A stretch of 64,000 nt of DNA from Streptomyces lydicus (lineage in GTDB: Bacteria > Actinomycetota > Actinomycetes > Streptomycetales > Streptomycetaceae): contig NZ_RDTE01000003.1 of the NCBI RefSeq assembly GCF_004125265.1, positions 1,054,001 to 1,118,000 of the forward strand. The letters are read 5' to 3'. The notes under the pieces were generated by a model. It was not told where the DNA came from. It made no database searches and worked only from the letters and a program-made list of their open reading frames with translations. The translations under genes and the position numbers were made by a program. Below, piece after piece: positions 54,501-64,000 of this stretch (within the stretch, counting starts at the first letter, position 1; every line of letters begins with the position of its first letter).

Positions 54501-57500
54501 GCAGCGCCACCAGGTGGGGGTGCTCGGAGGAGAGGGCCGCGTCGAGGAGGGCGAGGCCCTCCTCAGTGCCGAGGGCCTCGCCGGCCCGGGTGATGCGCGC
54601 CCGGTCGGCGGCGGCGAGGTGCCCGGTGATGCCGCTGGCCTCGGCCCACAGACCCCAGCCGACGGAGGTGGCGGGCAGGCCGTGCGTGACACGGTGCTGG
54701 GCGAGGCCGTCGAGGAAGGCATTGGCGGCGGCGTAGTTGCCCTGCCCAGGGGTGCCGAAGGTGGCAGATGCCGAGGAGAACAGGACGAACAGGGCGAGAT
54801 CACTGCCCTGGGTCAACTCGTGCAGGTTGACCGCCGCCGCGACCTTCGGGGCGAGTACGACGTCGAGCTGTTCGGGCGTCAGCGAGGTGATGGTGGCGTC
54901 GGCCACCAGGCCCGCCGCGTGCACCACACCGGTGAGCGGGCGGTCCGCCACGATGCGGGTGAGGACGGCGGTGAGCGCGTCGCGGTCCGCAGTGTCACAC
55001 GCGACGACGTCGGCCTCCGCGCCCGCTTCGGCGAGTTCCGCGACCAGTTCGGCGGCTCCCGGCGCCGCGGCACCGCGCCTGCTGAGCAGGGTCAGGTGCC
55101 GTACGCCGTGCTCGGCGACCAGGTGCCGGGCGACGTGTCCGCCGAGGACGCCGGTGCCGCCTGTGATGAGGACGGTTCCGGAGGGATCGAGGACAGGGGC
55201 CCTGTCCGCCCGCCCGCCTGTGGCGCGGGTGAGTCTCGGGGCGAGGAAATCTCCTTCACGGAAGGCGAGTTGGGGTTCGCCCAGAGCCAGTGCGGCGGTC
55301 TCCCAACCGTCGGGTTCCGCACCGTCGTCCAAGTCCACCAGGACGAACTGGTCCGGGTGCTCCGACTGGGCCGCCCGTACGAGGCCCCAGACCGCGGCGG
55401 CAGCGGGGTCGACGCGAACGCCTCCCGCGGGAACGGCACGGCGGGTGCGCACCACCAGCCTGGCGCCGCCGGTGTCGTCGCTCAGCCAGGCGCACAGCAC
55501 GGCCAGCGTCTCGTCGAGGACCGCGCGGGTCCGGCCTGCCATGCCGCCGACGGACTCGGCCGACTCCTCGGGGTCAAGGGGCAGGGTGACGTACTCCCCC
55601 GCCTCCTCTTGGGCTTCCCCGCTGAGCCGGACGGGCGTCCACATCACCTGGAACAGGCTGTCGCGCGGTGCGGTGGCGGGCAGCTGCCCGGCCGTCGTCG
55701 GGCGCAGGACCAGTGAGTCGACGGTGGCGACGGGGACGCCCGTGCCGTCGGCGAGGGTCAGGGTGAGCGTGTCCGGGCCGGCCGGCGCCAGGCGCACCCG
55801 CAGGGACGACGCGCCCAGCGCGTGCAGCGTGACGCCGGTCCAGGAGAACGGCAGCCGGACACCGTCCGACTCCGGCAGCATCCCGGCGACGCCCGCGGCG
55901 TGCAGGGCCGCGTCGAACAGGGCCGGGTGCAGGCCGAATCCGGCGGCCTCGGCGCGGTCGTGCCCGGCTACCTCGACCTCGGCGTACACCGCGTCGTCGG
56001 TGCACCAGGCGGCGCGCAAGCCGCGGAAGGCGGGCCCGTAGGCGAGTCCGGCCGCGGCCGCGCCCTCGTACCAGCCGTCGACGGACAACGGCCGGGCGCC
56101 GGCCGGGGGCCACTGGACGAGGCCGTCGGCCGCGGGGGCGTCGTCCGGCGAGACGGTGCCCTCGGCGTGCCAGGTCCACTCGTCGCTGCCGTCGGGGCGT
56201 GCGTACACGCCGACCGTGCGGCGGCCGTCCTCGGCCGGGGCGCCCACGCGCAGTTGAAGCTGCACGCCGCCCTCCGCGGGTAGGACGAGCGGGGCGCGCA
56301 GGGCCAGTTCGTCGAGACGGGGGCAGTCGGCCTGCTCACCGGCGCACAGCGCCAGCTCGACGAGCGCGGTGCCGGGGACGAGCGTGGAGCCCAGGACTAC
56401 GTGGTCGGCGAGCCAGGAGTGCGTGGCGGTGGAGAGGCGGCCGGTCAGCACGGCTCCGTCGCCGTCGGCCAGTGAGACCATGGCGCCGAGCAGGGGGTGC
56501 CCGGCGCTGCCGAGGCCCGCGGCGGCGAGGTTCTTGACCGCGGCGGGCGCGGGCCAGTACCGCTCCCGCTGGAAGGGGTACGTGGGCAGCTCGACCGGGG
56601 TGCCACCCCAGCCTTCGAAGAGCGTGGCCCAGTCGGGTTCGCCGCCTGCGGTGTGCAGGGTGGCGACGGCTCGCAGCAGCTGCCCGGCCTCCTCGCGCCC
56701 GGCGCGGGAGCAGGCGGCGAGGCAGGCGGGTTCGGAACCCTCGGGGAGGCAGCTCTCGGCCATGGCGGTGAGAACGCCGTCGGGGCCGATCTCCAGGAAA
56801 CGGGTGACGCCCTGAGCGTGCAGGGTGGTGATCCCATCGGCGAAGCGGACCGCCTCGCGGACATGGCGCACCCAGTAGCCGGGGGTCCGGATCTCCTGCG
56901 GGTCGGCGAGCTCGCCGGTGACGTCGGAGACGATCGGCAGCTGCGGGGCCGCGAAGCTCAGTTTCCCCGCCACGGATGCGAACGCGTCGAGCATCGCGTC
57001 CATGTGCGGCGAGTGGAAGGCATGCGAGACGGCCAGCCGCTTGACCCGGCGGCCCTCGGCGCGCCAGGCATTCTCCATCTCCGCAACGGCATCCGCGTCA
57101 CCAGAGATCACCACCGAGGTCGGCCCGTTGACCGCCGCAATGCCGATCCGGTTCCCGTACGGGGCGAGGGCGCCGGCAACCTCGGTCTCGTCCCCCTCCA
57201 CCGCGAGCATCGCCCCACCCGACGGCAACGCCTGCATCAGCCGGCCACGCGCCGCGACCAACGTGCACGCATCGTCAAGCGACAGCACCCCGGCAACGTG
57301 CGCGGCCGCCAGCTCACCGATCGAATGCCCGAGCAGGAAGTCCGGGCGCACGCCCCACGACTCCAGCAGCCGGAACAGCGCAACCTCCAGCGCGAACAGC
57401 CCCGCCTGCGTGTAGGCGGTCTGGTCGAGGAGCTCCCCTCCGCCGAAGAGGACGTCGCGCAGCGGGCGATCCAGTTGAGTGTCCAGCCGCTCCACCACCG

Positions 57501-59295
57501 CGTCCAACGACTCCGCGAACACCGGGAACGCCGCATACAGCTCCCGGCCCATCCCGGCACGCTGCGCCCCCTGCCCGGAGAACAGGAACGCCGTCAGTCC
57601 CGGCGTCACCGTGGCCCGGACGACCTCGGCGGCCGTCTGGCCCTCGCGCAGTGCGTCCAGGCCGGCCAGGAAGCCATCGTGGTCGGCGGCGAGGACCACC
57701 GCGCGATGCTCGAAGGACCCCCGGGTCGTCGCCAGCGAACGGCCGAGGCCGGCCATGTCGGCGGTCCCGTCCGCACGGACGCGCTCCGCCAGTCGCTCCG
57801 CCTGCGCCCGCAGCGCCTCGCCCGTCCGGGCGGAGACCGGCAGCGGCACGACCGGCGGCAGCAGCCGCGTGCGTACCGGCGTCTGCTGCTCCGTCTGCGG
57901 CACCTCCTCCACGATGAGGTGGGCGTTCGTGCCGCTGATGCCGAACGAGGACACCCCGATGCGGCGCGGCTGCCCGGTCTCCGGCAGGGGCCTGGCCTCA
58001 GTGAGGAGTTCCACCGCGCCGGACCCCCAGTCGACGTGCGGGGACGGCTCGTCGACGTGCAGGGTGCGCGGGAGGGTCGCGTGGCGCAGCGAGAGGACGG
58101 CCTTGATGACTCCGGCGACTCCGGCGGCGGCCTGGGTGTGGCCGATGTTGGACTTCAGGGAGCCGAGCCACAGAGGGCGGTCGGCCGGGCGGTCCTGGCC
58201 GTACGTGGCGAGCAGCGCTTGGGCCTCGATCGGGTCACCGAGGGTGGTGCCAGTGCCATGCGCCTCGACGGCGTCGACCTGCTCCGGCGAGAGTTGGGCG
58301 TTGTGCAGCGCCTGGCGGATGACCCGCTCCTGGGAGGGGCCGTTGGGGGCGGTCAGGCCGTTGGAGCCGCCGTCCTGGTTGACGGCGGAGCCGCGGATCA
58401 GGGCGAGGACGGGGTAGCCGTGGCGCTCGGCGTGGGAACGGGTGGTCACCAGGACCATCGCCGCGCCCTCGGCCATGCCCATGCCGTCGGCGGCGGCCGA
58501 GAACGCCTTGCAGCGGCCGTCGGAGGCGAGGCCCCGCTGGCGGTCGAACTCGTAGAAGCCGATGGGGTGCGGCATCACGGTGACACCGCCGACCAGCGCC
58601 ATGGTGCAGTCGCCGTTGCACAGTGCCTGGCCGGCCATGTGCAGGGCGGTCAGCGAGGACGAACAGGCGCTGTCGACGGTGACGGCGGGGCCTTCGAGGC
58701 CGAGGGTGTAGGCGATGCGGCCCGAGACCACGGAGGTGGCGCCGCCGGTCAGAAGGTAGCCCTCCGTACCGGGGTTGTCGCCGGCCTGCATGGCGGCGTC
58801 GTAGCCTTGGCTGTTGGCGCCGATGAAAGTGCCGGTACGACTTCCGCGCAGTGCCGTCGGATGGATCCCGGCCCGCTCGACGGCCTCCCATGCAGTCTCC
58901 AAGGCGAGCCGCTGCTGCGGGTCCATGGCGAGCGCCTCGCGCGGGTTGATCCCGAAGAAGCCGGGATCGAACTCGGCGGCGTCGTGCAGGAATCCGCCGC
59001 GCGCCGACGTATCGCCGCCCTCCGTGCGCGTACCGTCGCGGCCGTCCTCGTTGCCGGGCAGGGCGGAGCCCCAGCCCCTGTCGGTCGGGAAGGAGGTGAT
59101 GGCGTCGCCGCCGTCGGTGAGCAGCTGCCACAGGTCGTCGGGGCTGAGCACGCCGCCTGGGAGGTGGCAGCTCATCGACACGATGGCGAGGGGTTCGGGC
59201 TCGGCGGACTCGGCGGCGTGCAACTGCTGCCGGGTCTTGTGGAGTTCGGCGACCACGCGGCCGAGGTAGTCCCTGAGTTTCGTCTCGTCTGCCAT
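48553..59295 (-). CDS. Modular type I PKS, two KS-AT-DH-KR-ACP modules
   Basis: A 3,580-residue protein. It starts ADETKLRDYLGRVVAELHKT, an N-terminal docking helix. The ATG at 59295 overlaps the TGA of the previous PKS gene, and a GTG one codon earlier is possible. Both modules carry dehydratase and ketoreductase but no enoylreductase, so each should leave a C=C; together they build a conjugated diene. The C-terminal about 70 residues after the last ACP are the acidic, helical docking tail for the terminal PKS. The first AT is malonyl-type; the second is divergent (see module entries). Cytoplasmic megasynthase, middle of the operon. Confidence 0.96.
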   Translation of the reverse strand: MADETKLRDYLGRVVAELHKTRQQLHAAESAEPEPLAIVSMSCHLPGGVLSPDDLWQLLTDGGDAITSFPTDRGWGSALPGNEDGRDGTRTEGGDTSARGGFLHDAAEFDPGFFGINPREALAMDPQQRLALETAWEAVERAGIHPTALRGSRTGTFIGANSQGYDAAMQAGDNPGTEGYLLTGGATSVVSGRIAYTLGLEGPAVTVDSACSSSLTALHMAGQALCNGDCTMALVGGVTVMPHPIGFYEFDRQRGLASDGRCKAFSAAADGMGMAEGAAMVLVTTRSHAERHGYPVLALIRGSAVNQDGGSNGLTAPNGPSQERVIRQALHNAQLSPEQVDAVEAHGTGTTLGDPIEAQALLATYGQDRPADRPLWLGSLKSNIGHTQAAAGVAGVIKAVLSLRHATLPRTLHVDEPSPHVDWGSGAVELLTEARPLPETGQPRRIGVSSFGISGTNAHLIVEEVPQTEQQTPVRTRLLPPVVPLPVSARTGEALRAQAERLAERVRADGTADMAGLGRSLATTRGSFEHRAVVLAADHDGFLAGLDALREGQTAAEVVRATVTPGLTAFLFSGQGAQRAGMGRELYAAFPVFAESLDAVVERLDTQLDRPLRDVLFGGGELLDQTAYTQAGLFALEVALFRLLESWGVRPDFLLGHSIGELAAAHVAGVLSLDDACTLVAARGRLMQALPSGGAMLAVEGDETEVAGALAPYGNRIGIAAVNGPTSVVISGDADAVAEMENAWRAEGRRVKRLAVSHAFHSPHMDAMLDAFASVAGKLSFAAPQLPIVSDVTGELADPQEIRTPGYWVRHVREAVRFADGITTLHAQGVTRFLEIGPDGVLTAMAESCLPEGSEPACLAACSRAGREEAGQLLRAVATLHTAGGEPDWATLFEGWGGTPVELPTYPFQRERYWPAPAAVKNLAAAGLGSAGHPLLGAMVSLADGDGAVLTGRLSTATHSWLADHVVLGSTLVPGTALVELALCAGEQADCPRLDELALRAPLVLPAEGGVQLQLRVGAPAEDGRRTVGVYARPDGSDEWTWHAEGTVSPDDAPAADGLVQWPPAGARPLSVDGWYEGAAAAGLAYGPAFRGLRAAWCTDDAVYAEVEVAGHDRAEAAGFGLHPALFDAALHAAGVAGMLPESDGVRLPFSWTGVTLHALGASSLRVRLAPAGPDTLTLTLADGTGVPVATVDSLVLRPTTAGQLPATAPRDSLFQVMWTPVRLSGEAQEEAGEYVTLPLDPEESAESVGGMAGRTRAVLDETLAVLCAWLSDDTGGARLVVRTRRAVPAGGVRVDPAAAAVWGLVRAAQSEHPDQFVLVDLDDGAEPDGWETAALALGEPQLAFREGDFLAPRLTRATGGRADRAPVLDPSGTVLITGGTGVLGGHVARHLVAEHGVRHLTLLSRRGAAAPGAAELVAELAEAGAEADVVACDTADRDALTAVLTRIVADRPLTGVVHAAGLVADATITSLTPEQLDVVLAPKVAAAVNLHELTQGSDLALFVLFSSASATFGTPGQGNYAAANAFLDGLAQHRVTHGLPATSVGWGLWAEASGITGHLAAADRARITRAGEALGTEEGLALLDAALSSEHPHLVALRLDHAVFRPAADAPHPLLRDDSRPRARRTARAAAAGAPPAGRSELSGRLAQLDEADQLRELTELVRGAAAVVLGHSSAALIAPRRPFAELGFDSLTAVELRNRLTSLTGLRLPSTLVFDHPSSAALAAHLRPRLLGVTGAPAGAAAQRAARTPDTEDDRLAIVAMSCRFPGGVESPEDLWRLVAEGTDAIGPLPGNRGWPVDALYDPEPGKSGKMYVREGGFVHDADTFDPAPFGISPREALAMDPQQRLMLEASWEAFERAGIDPNSLHGSRTGVFAGLMYHDYAGTMATLPEGTEAFLTTGTSGSVLSGRVSYTFGLEGPSVTVDTACSSSLVALHLAAQAIHNGECDMALAGGVTVLSTPAVFVDFSQQQGLAPDGRAKSFSATADGTSWAEGIGVFLVERLSDARRKGHPVLAVVRGSAVNQDGASNGLTAPNGPSQERVIHQALANAGLRASDVDAVEAHATGTRLGDPIEAQAVLATYGQDRPEGQPLFLGSLKSNVGHMQAAAGAGGVIKMVMAMRHGILPRTLHVTEPTGEVDWSAGEVELLTEARPWPDTRRPRRAGVSSFGVSGTNAHVILEEPEQLPAPQPETAPEQTGTLPFVLSAKSEDALREQAARLLTAVKETEPVPADVARSLVETRASLEHRSVVLARGTDELTTGLAALVAGVDTPGAVRRTGDAGRDGVVFVFPGQGSQWVGMAAELLDSSAVFRKRITECEQALAPFVDWSLTEVLHADGEQGRAWLDRVDVLQPVLWAVMVSIAELWGSAGVVPAAVVGNSQGEIAAAVVSGALSIEDGARVVALRSALAVEILAGRGGMVAVALPRAESAALIGPWGDELAVGGVNSPLTTIVSGATAALQGLLERCKERRIRAREIPAAFASHSPQAEVMKEGLLELLAPVAPLEPRVPFHSTVRGHRGDDAAAVSLDAAYWYDNMREEVLFEETVRQLLAEGRSLFIEMSPHPVMAGAVAETVEDAGARAAVLSSLRRGEGGSERWLRALAEAYVHGVDVRWDTVLQGRGGRRVELPTYAFQRARYWPESAPQVGAVGAAGLGAADHPLLAAAVSVAGDGSVLYTGRLSLAGQPWLADHAVLGTVLLPGTALVEVALRAGEAAGRPRLEELVLQAPLVVPPQEGLHLQVAVSAPGDDGTCAFNVYARPETAEPATPWTTHATGTLGDEVPCEAFDLAVWPPTGAEPVPVDGWYDGAAAAGYGYGPAFRGLRAAWRRGDEVFAEVVLDEQLQGSAGRFAVHPALLDATLHAIGAAGLLPDTGRIRLPFSWTGVSLYATGALGLRVRLTADRADTVTLRVADTAGRPVLAAEALATRSVTAAELRTVGDTARDCLFQLAWTEHKMPSATVDPQTWAVVGDDEAGLAERLADQATLLDWHPDLAALAEAVDAGRPAPDVVVWSVPGTSGGLAAAARTATTGALALLQEFLGDPRLAQATLVVATRGAVAADATEDLTDVAAAAARGLVRSAQSENPGRIVLVDLDGDLDGEDAKASLLRLPQLVDADEPQLALRAGKALVPRLTRATTAPAGPASRGAARVLITGGTGVLGAIVARHLAAQHGVRELLLLSRSGAKADGAAELVSELAELGARAEVVTCDAADRDELAAVLAAHPVTGVVHAAGVLDDGVIGTLTATQVNTVLRPKADAAVNLHELTRDNDLDMFVLFSSAAAIMGSPGQGNYAAANAFLDALAAYRRAEGLPAVSIGWGLWAPASGMTKHLDAADLAKAAGGGTALSAEEGMALLDAAHGAGGAAPAHLVAARFDLPALRAGAATHPVPAVLRGLVPVPVRRASDGEDAFVLRQKLTGLSEAERRRTLLELVRGQVAGVLGHASADAVDPERGFSELGFSSLTAIEIRNRLASATGLRLPTTLIFDCPTATELTNHLYAQLAVDGPAGEPPVLQSLAALESGLAAAPDDEETRERVLLRLQALLAKYNTHDADTIDTVDLGEASDEQMFALIDNNLGTDQ
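48790..54030 (-). other. Second module of bimodular PKS: KS-AT(unusual)-DH-KR-ACP
   Basis: The KS is normal (TACSSS near 53512). The AT belongs to the methylmalonyl branch but is altered at its key sites: GNSQGE instead of GHSQGE (about 52155), AAFASHS instead of DYASHS (about 51855), and GVNSP instead of VNGP. DH has HAVLGTVLLP (about 51210) and DATLH. KR has AGVLDDGV and an active Tyr in PGQGNYAAAN. The ACP reads LGFSSLTAIEIRN. Predicted: C10=C11 with a substituent at C10 that may be larger than methyl. Confidence 0.85.
54060..59190 (-). other. First module of bimodular PKS: KS-AT(malonyl)-DH-KR-ACP
   Basis: KS Cys in DSACSSS near 58664. AT with GHSIGE near 57320 and SHAFHSP near 57020, malonyl-type. 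DH motif HVVLGSTLVP near 56390 and DAALH near 55910. KR GGTGVLGGH near 55155, VAD in place of LDD, Tyr in PGQGNYAAAN near 54737. [16 protein letters not shown] near 54232. Predicted: C12=C13. Confidence 0.9.
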
Positions 59296-62200
59296 CACTG
59301 GACTCCCAGGTCTCGGTCCACGAATGCGAACAGTTCGTCGTTGGTGGCGGTACCGAGCCGGGCCAGGAGTTCGTCCTGTGCCCCCGGCCCGTCCCCGGCG
59401 GCTTCCTTGCGCTGATTGGCCAGCAGCGTTTCCAGCCGCATGACGATGCGCACCTTGGCGATGTCGTCGGCCGGCAGCGTGGTGAGCGCCGCTTCCAGCC
59501 GGTCCAGTTCGGCCGGGGTGGGCAGCTGCTCGCCGGGGGCCTCCGGGAGGAGTCCGGCCAGCAGGTGGCGTACCAGCGCGGCGGGGGTGGGCTGGTCGAA
59601 GACCAGCGTGGCGGGCAGTTTCAGGCCGGTGGCCCGAGAGAGCCGGTTGCGGAGCTCGACCGCGGTCAGCGAGTCGAAGCCGAAGCCGCGGAACGGCTGG
59701 TCGACCGTGATCGCCTCGCGGTCGCCGTGGCCGAGGACCAGAGCGGCGTGGTCGCGGACCAGGTCGAGCAGGGCGCGTTCACGCTCGGGCTCGGACAGGC
59801 CGGCGAGCCTCTGCCGGAACTCGACCGCCGCGCCGTCCTGCAGCGCGTCGGCGGATCCCGGGGGCACCATGTCGGTGAGGACGCGGCGGGCCTCGGGCAG
59901 GCCGGTGATGAGCGGGCTCGGGCGCATCGAGGTGAAGGCCGGGACGAACTGCTCCCAGTCGACCTCGGCGGCGGCCACGAACGTGTCGTCGTGGTCGAGC
60001 GCCTGCTGGAGGGCCAGCATCGCCGGCTGCGGGGTGATGAGCGGAACACCGCGGCGCAGCATCGGCTCGACCTCGGCTGCGGGGACCATGCCGCCGCCGT
60101 CCCAGGGGCCCCAGGCCACGGAGAGGGCGGGGACGCCGCCGGCCCTGCGGTGCCGGGCGAGGGCGTCGAGGTAGGCGTTGCCCGCCGCGTAGGCGCCGTG
60201 GCGGCCGACTCCCCAGACTCCGGAGATGGAGGAGAAGTGGACGACCGCGTCCAGTCGGCCGGGGTCCAGGAGCTCGTCCAGGTGCCGGGCGCCGGCCACC
60301 TTGGCGGCGGTGGCGTGCGCCAGCTCGGCGACACTGGTGTCCTCAAGGCGGGTGAGCACTCCGGTGCCCGCGGTGTGCAGGACCGTGCGGACGGTGATGC
60401 CGTTCTCGTCGAGCCGGGCGAGCATGGCTGCCACCGCTTCCCGGTCGGTCAGGTCGCAGGAGAGGACCGTCACCCGGGTGCCGGCGCCGGTGAGCTCGGC
60501 CACCAGCTCGGCTGCTCCGGGGGCAAGTTCGCCGCGCCTGCTGACCAGGACGAGGTGTGTGGCGCCGTTCGAAGCCAGCCAGCGGGCGACGTGGCCGCCG
60601 ATGGCTCCGGTCCCGCCGGTGATGAGGACGGTACCCTCGGGCCGCCAGGTGCGGACGGGCTCGGTGCCCTCGGCCGAGGCCCGTACGAGCCGGCGGGCGA
60701 ACAGCCCCGAGCGCCGGACCGCGATCTGGTCCTCGGCGTCGGAGCGGGACAGCACCCCGGTGAGAGCGGCCGCCGCCGTGGCGTCGGGGGTGGCGGGCAG
60801 GTCGATCAGGCCGCCCCACTGGCGGGGGTGTTCGAGGGCGGCGACCCTGCCGAGGCCCCAGGTCTGTGCCTGGAGCGGTTCGGCGAGCGGGTCGGTGTCC
60901 GCTACGGACACCGCGCCGGTGGTGACGGACCACAGCGGGGCCTCGAAGCCGGTCTCCACCACAGCCTGAAGCAGGGTCAGCGTTCCTGCCAGCCCGGCCG
61001 CCAGGGTGGGGTGTCCGGGGTGCGGGCTCTCGTCCACAGGGAGCAGCGAGAGGATGCCGGTGACCGGCGCACCGGCGTCCCGGAGCTCCCACAGCCGGGC
61101 CGTGAAGAACGCAGCGTCGGCGTCGGGTTCGGCAAGCAGGAGTTCGGGCTCAGCCAGGTGGTCCCGCAGGGCGGCGACGGTGTGCAGGACGAGGTCCGCC
61201 TCCGCGTGCGCCGCGGCCGCGACGACGATCCAGCGTCCCGAAAGGACCGGTGAGGCGGTCTGTTCGATCGCCGTCCAGTGCTCGCGGTAGCGCCAGCCGT
61301 CGACGGCCGCCTTGGCGCTCACGCCCCGGTGCCACTCGGCGAGGGCGGGCAGCGCCCGGGTGAGGGAGTCCAGCTGGGCGTCGTCGGCGTGCGCCGCCAA
61401 CGTCCGGGCGAGTGCCTCGGCGTCCTGCCGGTCCACCGCCTTCCAGAACCGGTCCTGGTCGGCCGGTACGGGTGCAGCCGTGTCCGCTGCGGGCACGAGG
61501 GCCTCGTCCTGGCGTGCCCAGTAGCGGGTGCGCTGGAAGGGGTACGTGGGCAGGGCGACGGTCCGGGCACCGGTGCCGTCGAACATGCCCTCCCACTCGA
61601 CCCGTGCCCCCCGCACGTACGCCTCGGCCAGGCTGGTCAGCAGTCGCCGGCGGCCCGCGTCGTCACGGCGCACGGAGCCGATCGCCTGGGCGCCGGAGAG
61701 GGCGCTGCCGACCGAGTCGATGGTCTCCTCGATCGCCGCGATGAGCACGGGGTGCGGGCTGACCTCAATGAACAGGCGGTGGCCGTCGCGTAGCAGGGCG
61801 CGGGTGGCGTCCTCGAAGCGAACGGTCCGGCGCAGGTTGGTGAACCAGTAGGCGCCGTCCATGGTGGTGGTGTCGATCGGCTCGCCGGTGACTGTGGAGT
61901 AGCAGGGCACCTCGCCCGCGTGGGCGGTGATGCCCGCCAGATCCTCGGCGAGTCGGGCCTGCAGGGCATCTACCTGAGCCGAGTGGGAGGCGTAGTCGAC
62001 GGGGATGAGCTTGGCGCGCACCCCGTCGGCGGTCAGGCGGGCGAGGAGGGCGTCGAGAGCGGCGGCGGTGCCGGAGATCACGACCGACTCGGGGCCGTTG
62101 ACGGCGGCGACCGACAAGTGCGCGGCGTCCTCGGTGACGTACCGCTCGGCACGGGCGAGCGGCAGGGACACCGACATCATCCCGCCGTGCCCGGCGAGTG

Positions 62201-64000
62201 TGGCGATGGCCCGGCTTCGCAGGGCGACGACCTTCGCGCCGTCCGCGAGGGACAGTGCGCCGGTGACGACGGCCGCGGCGATCTCGCCCTGGGAGTGGCC
62301 GACGACGGCGTCCGGCTCGATGCCGTACGAGCGCCAAACGGCGGTGAGGGAGACCATGACGGCGAACAGCAGCGGCTGGACGACGTCGACGCGGTCGAGT
62401 CCGGGCGCGCCGCGCTTCCCCCGCAGGACGTCGAGCGGGTTGAAGTCGACGTGGGCGGCCAGGACGTGGGAGCACATCGCGAACTGCTGGCGGAACACCG
62501 CGGAGGAGTCGAGGAGTTCCAGGGCCATGCCGGCCCACTGTGAGCCCTGGCCGGGGAAGACGAACACGACCTTGCCGGCGCTGCCCCCGCCGGTGACGAC
62601 GTTCGGTGCGGGCCGGCCCTGTGCCAGGTCCTCCAGTGCGTGCAGCAGCGTATCCCGGTCGGTGTCGAGGAGCACCGCCCGGTGGTCGAGCCTGGAGCGT
62701 AGGGTGACCAGCGAGTGGCCGATGTCCGTGGGTTCGGCGTCCGGGTGGGCGAGGACGTGTCGGTGCAGCTCCAGCGCCTGGGCGCGCAGGGCCTGTTCGG
62801 ACCGGGCGGACAGGACCCACGGCACCAGGGCCGGGGTGGTCCTGGTGGTGGCCGGACCCTTCTCGAGCTCGGGGGCCTGTTCCAGGATGGTGTGGGCGTT
62901 GGTGCCGCTCATGCCGAACGAGGACACCGCGGCCCGGCGGGCGCGGCCGGTCTCGGGCCAAGCACGCTGCTCGGTCAGCAGCTCGACGGCGCCGGACGAC
63001 CAGTCGGCGTGCGGCGACGGCGCGTCGACGTGCAGCGTCCGGGGCAGGACGCCGTGCCGCATGGCCTGCACCATCTTGATGACGCCCGCGACACCCGAAG
63101 CGGCCTGGGTGTGGCCGATGTTGGACTTGAGCGAGCCGAGCCACAGCGGCCGGTCGGCGTCGCGGTCCCGGCCGTACACCGACAGCAGGGCGCGGGCCTC
63201 GATCGGGTCACCGAGGGTGGTGCCGGTGCCGTGGCCGTCGACGGCGTCGACGTCAGCAGGAGCGAGGCCGGCGGCGGCGAGCGCCTGCCGGATCACCCGC
63301 TCCTGCGAGGGGCCGTTGGGGGCGGTCAGGCCCTGCGACGCGCCGTCCTGGTTGATGGCGGAGCCGCGGATGACGGCGAGGACCTCGTGGCCGTTGCGGC
63401 GGGCGTCGGAGAGGCGCTCGACGAGGAGCACGGCGGCGCCCTCGCCCCAGCTGGTGCCGTCGGCGGCAGCGGCGAAGGACTTACAACGGCCGTCGGAGGC
63501 AAGGCCGTTCTGCTGATTGAAGTCCGCGAAGACAGCCGGTGAGGGGATCACCGTGACGCCGCCCGCGATCGCCATGGAGCACTCCCCCGCCCGGATCGCC
63601 TGGACGGCCATGTGCAGGGCGACCAGGGAGGAGGAACAGGCGGTGTCGACGGTGACGGCGGGGCCTTCGAGGCCGAGCGCGTAGGAGACGCGGCCGGAGA
63701 TGACGCTGTTGGCGCTGCCGGTGAGGGCGTGGCCCAGCGATTCGGCGGGGAGCTCGACGCCGCCGGCATAGGCGGAGTTGGAGGCGCCGACGAAGACGCC
63801 GATCTGGCTGCCGCGCACGGAGTCCGGCGGGGTGCCGTTGCGCTCCAGGACCTCCCAGCAGGCTTCGAGGATCACCCGCTGCTGCGGGTCCATGGCGAGG
63901 GCCTCGCGCGGGGAGATCCCGAAGAAGGCGGCGTCGAAGCCGGTGGCGTCGTAGACGAAGCCGCCCTCGCGAGCGTAGCCGACGCCGGCGCCGTCCAGGT
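59295..64000 (-). CDS. Modular type I PKS, C-terminal part (last module KS-AT-KR-ACP)
   Basis: The frame is open to the window edge, so the N-terminus and any earlier modules are outside. Visible: most of a KS ([14 protein letters not shown] onward, with TACSSS), an AT with [10 protein letters not shown] near 62290 and DYASHS near 61987 (methylmalonyl), a KR with GGTGAIGGH near 60610, and an ACP with [13 protein letters not shown] near 59690, then a C-terminal docking tail of about 70 residues. The KR lacks LDD and has both Trp and His ahead of the Tyr ([15 protein letters not shown]), the A2 pattern. Predicted contribution: methyl at C14, hydroxyl at C15. TGA overlaps the next gene's ATG. 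Confidence 0.95.
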   Translation of the reverse strand, partial: LDGAGVGYAREGGFVYDATGFDAAFFGISPREALAMDPQQRVILEACWEVLERNGTPPDSVRGSQIGVFVGASNSAYAGGVELPAESLGHALTGSANSVISGRVSYALGLEGPAVTVDTACSSSLVALHMAVQAIRAGECSMAIAGGVTVIPSPAVFADFNQQNGLASDGRCKSFAAAADGTSWGEGAAVLLVERLSDARRNGHEVLAVIRGSAINQDGASQGLTAPNGPSQERVIRQALAAAGLAPADVDAVDGHGTGTTLGDPIEARALLSVYGRDRDADRPLWLGSLKSNIGHTQAASGVAGVIKMVQAMRHGVLPRTLHVDAPSPHADWSSGAVELLTEQRAWPETGRARRAAVSSFGMSGTNAHTILEQAPELEKGPATTRTTPALVPWVLSARSEQALRAQALELHRHVLAHPDAEPTDIGHSLVTLRSRLDHRAVLLDTDRDTLLHALEDLAQGRPAPNVVTGGGSAGKVVFVFPGQGSQWAGMALELLDSSAVFRQQFAMCSHVLAAHVDFNPLDVLRGKRGAPGLDRVDVVQPLLFAVMVSLTAVWRSYGIEPDAVVGHSQGEIAAAVVTGALSLADGAKVVALRSRAIATLAGHGGMMSVSLPLARAERYVTEDAAHLSVAAVNGPESVVISGTAAALDALLARLTADGVRAKLIPVDYASHSAQVDALQARLAEDLAGITAHAGEVPCYSTVTGEPIDTTTMDGAYWFTNLRRTVRFEDATRALLRDGHRLFIEVSPHPVLIAAIEETIDSVGSALSGAQAIGSVRRDDAGRRRLLTSLAEAYVRGARVEWEGMFDGTGARTVALPTYPFQRTRYWARQDEALVPAADTAAPVPADQDRFWKAVDRQDAEALARTLAAHADDAQLDSLTRALPALAEWHRGVSAKAAVDGWRYREHWTAIEQTASPVLSGRWIVVAAAAHAEADLVLHTVAALRDHLAEPELLLAEPDADAAFFTARLWELRDAGAPVTGILSLLPVDESPHPGHPTLAAGLAGTLTLLQAVVETGFEAPLWSVTTGAVSVADTDPLAEPLQAQTWGLGRVAALEHPRQWGGLIDLPATPDATAAAALTGVLSRSDAEDQIAVRRSGLFARRLVRASAEGTEPVRTWRPEGTVLITGGTGAIGGHVARWLASNGATHLVLVSRRGELAPGAAELVAELTGAGTRVTVLSCDLTDREAVAAMLARLDENGITVRTVLHTAGTGVLTRLEDTSVAELAHATAAKVAGARHLDELLDPGRLDAVVHFSSISGVWGVGRHGAYAAGNAYLDALARHRRAGGVPALSVAWGPWDGGGMVPAAEVEPMLRRGVPLITPQPAMLALQQALDHDDTFVAAAEVDWEQFVPAFTSMRPSPLITGLPEARRVLTDMVPPGSADALQDGAAVEFRQRLAGLSEPERERALLDLVRDHAALVLGHGDREAITVDQPFRGFGFDSLTAVELRNRLSRATGLKLPATLVFDQPTPAALVRHLLAGLLPEAPGEQLPTPAELDRLEAALTTLPADDIAKVRIVMRLETLLANQRKEAAGDGPGAQDELLARLGTATNDELFAFVDRDLGVQ

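Noticed and set aside
48553..59295. Possible enoylreductase domains in the DH-containing modules
   Set aside because: Between DH and KR there is only the structural part of the ketoreductase. No ER nucleotide motif of the HAAAGGVGMAA type is present.

Overview
The window is high-GC actinobacterial DNA, almost certainly Streptomyces. The evidence is the strong G/C bias at third codon positions, type I modular polyketide synthase (PKS) genes, a SARP regulator, XRE/DUF2690 membrane proteins, type VII secretion remnants and a rare TTA codon. About the right half (26.7-64 kb, minus strand) is one compact macrolide biosynthetic operon. The left third is ordinary and accessory chromosome, and 10-20.4 kb is a scrap-yard of mobile-element remnants.

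Left (1-10 kb): a tightly overlapping plus-strand operon holds an amino-acid permease (cut by the window edge), a glutamine-synthetase-like enzyme, a metal-dependent amidohydrolase and an M20 amidohydrolase. It looks catabolic or transport related. A MaoC-like hydratase, an unknown 237-aa protein, a two-TM CorA-like protein overlapping an aminoglycoside-phosphotransferase-fold kinase, and a DUF5946-type protein follow.

Middle (10-20.4 kb): a broken EccC ATPase next to an apparently intact mycosin protease is a type VII secretion remnant. A tRNA 3' end with its terminator looks like an integration scar. Transposase relics, two frameshifted XRE-type genes, a SARP regulator and two tandem tendamistat-like secreted proteins follow. 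Two identical IS481-family copies lie in opposite orientation. Each sits inside a gene whose other half is next to the other copy, so the 3.4 kb between them appears to have inverted.

PKS cluster (20.6-64 kb): rmlA and rmlB (dTDP-hexose formation) are on the plus strand. They are followed by a type II thioesterase, a doubly broken crotonyl-CoA carboxylase/reductase (ccr) gene and a small secreted protein. On the minus strand, read right to left, come a partial PKS gene (last module KS-AT-KR-ACP), a bimodular PKS (two KS-AT-DH-KR-ACP modules), a tetramodular PKS ending in a thioesterase, an ABC-2 exporter pair, a macrolide-type glycosyltransferase and a P450. Most of these genes overlap or abut, so they are probably one transcript. 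Read from the release end, the predicted chain has an unsubstituted C2, a C3 ketone, oxygens at C5, C7, C9 and C15, methyls at C4, C8 and C14, and a C10-C13 diene. C10 is set by an unusual AT domain. The product should be a glycosylated, P450-tailored macrolide. I cannot name the compound; the loading module and most sugar genes must lie to the right of the window or elsewhere.
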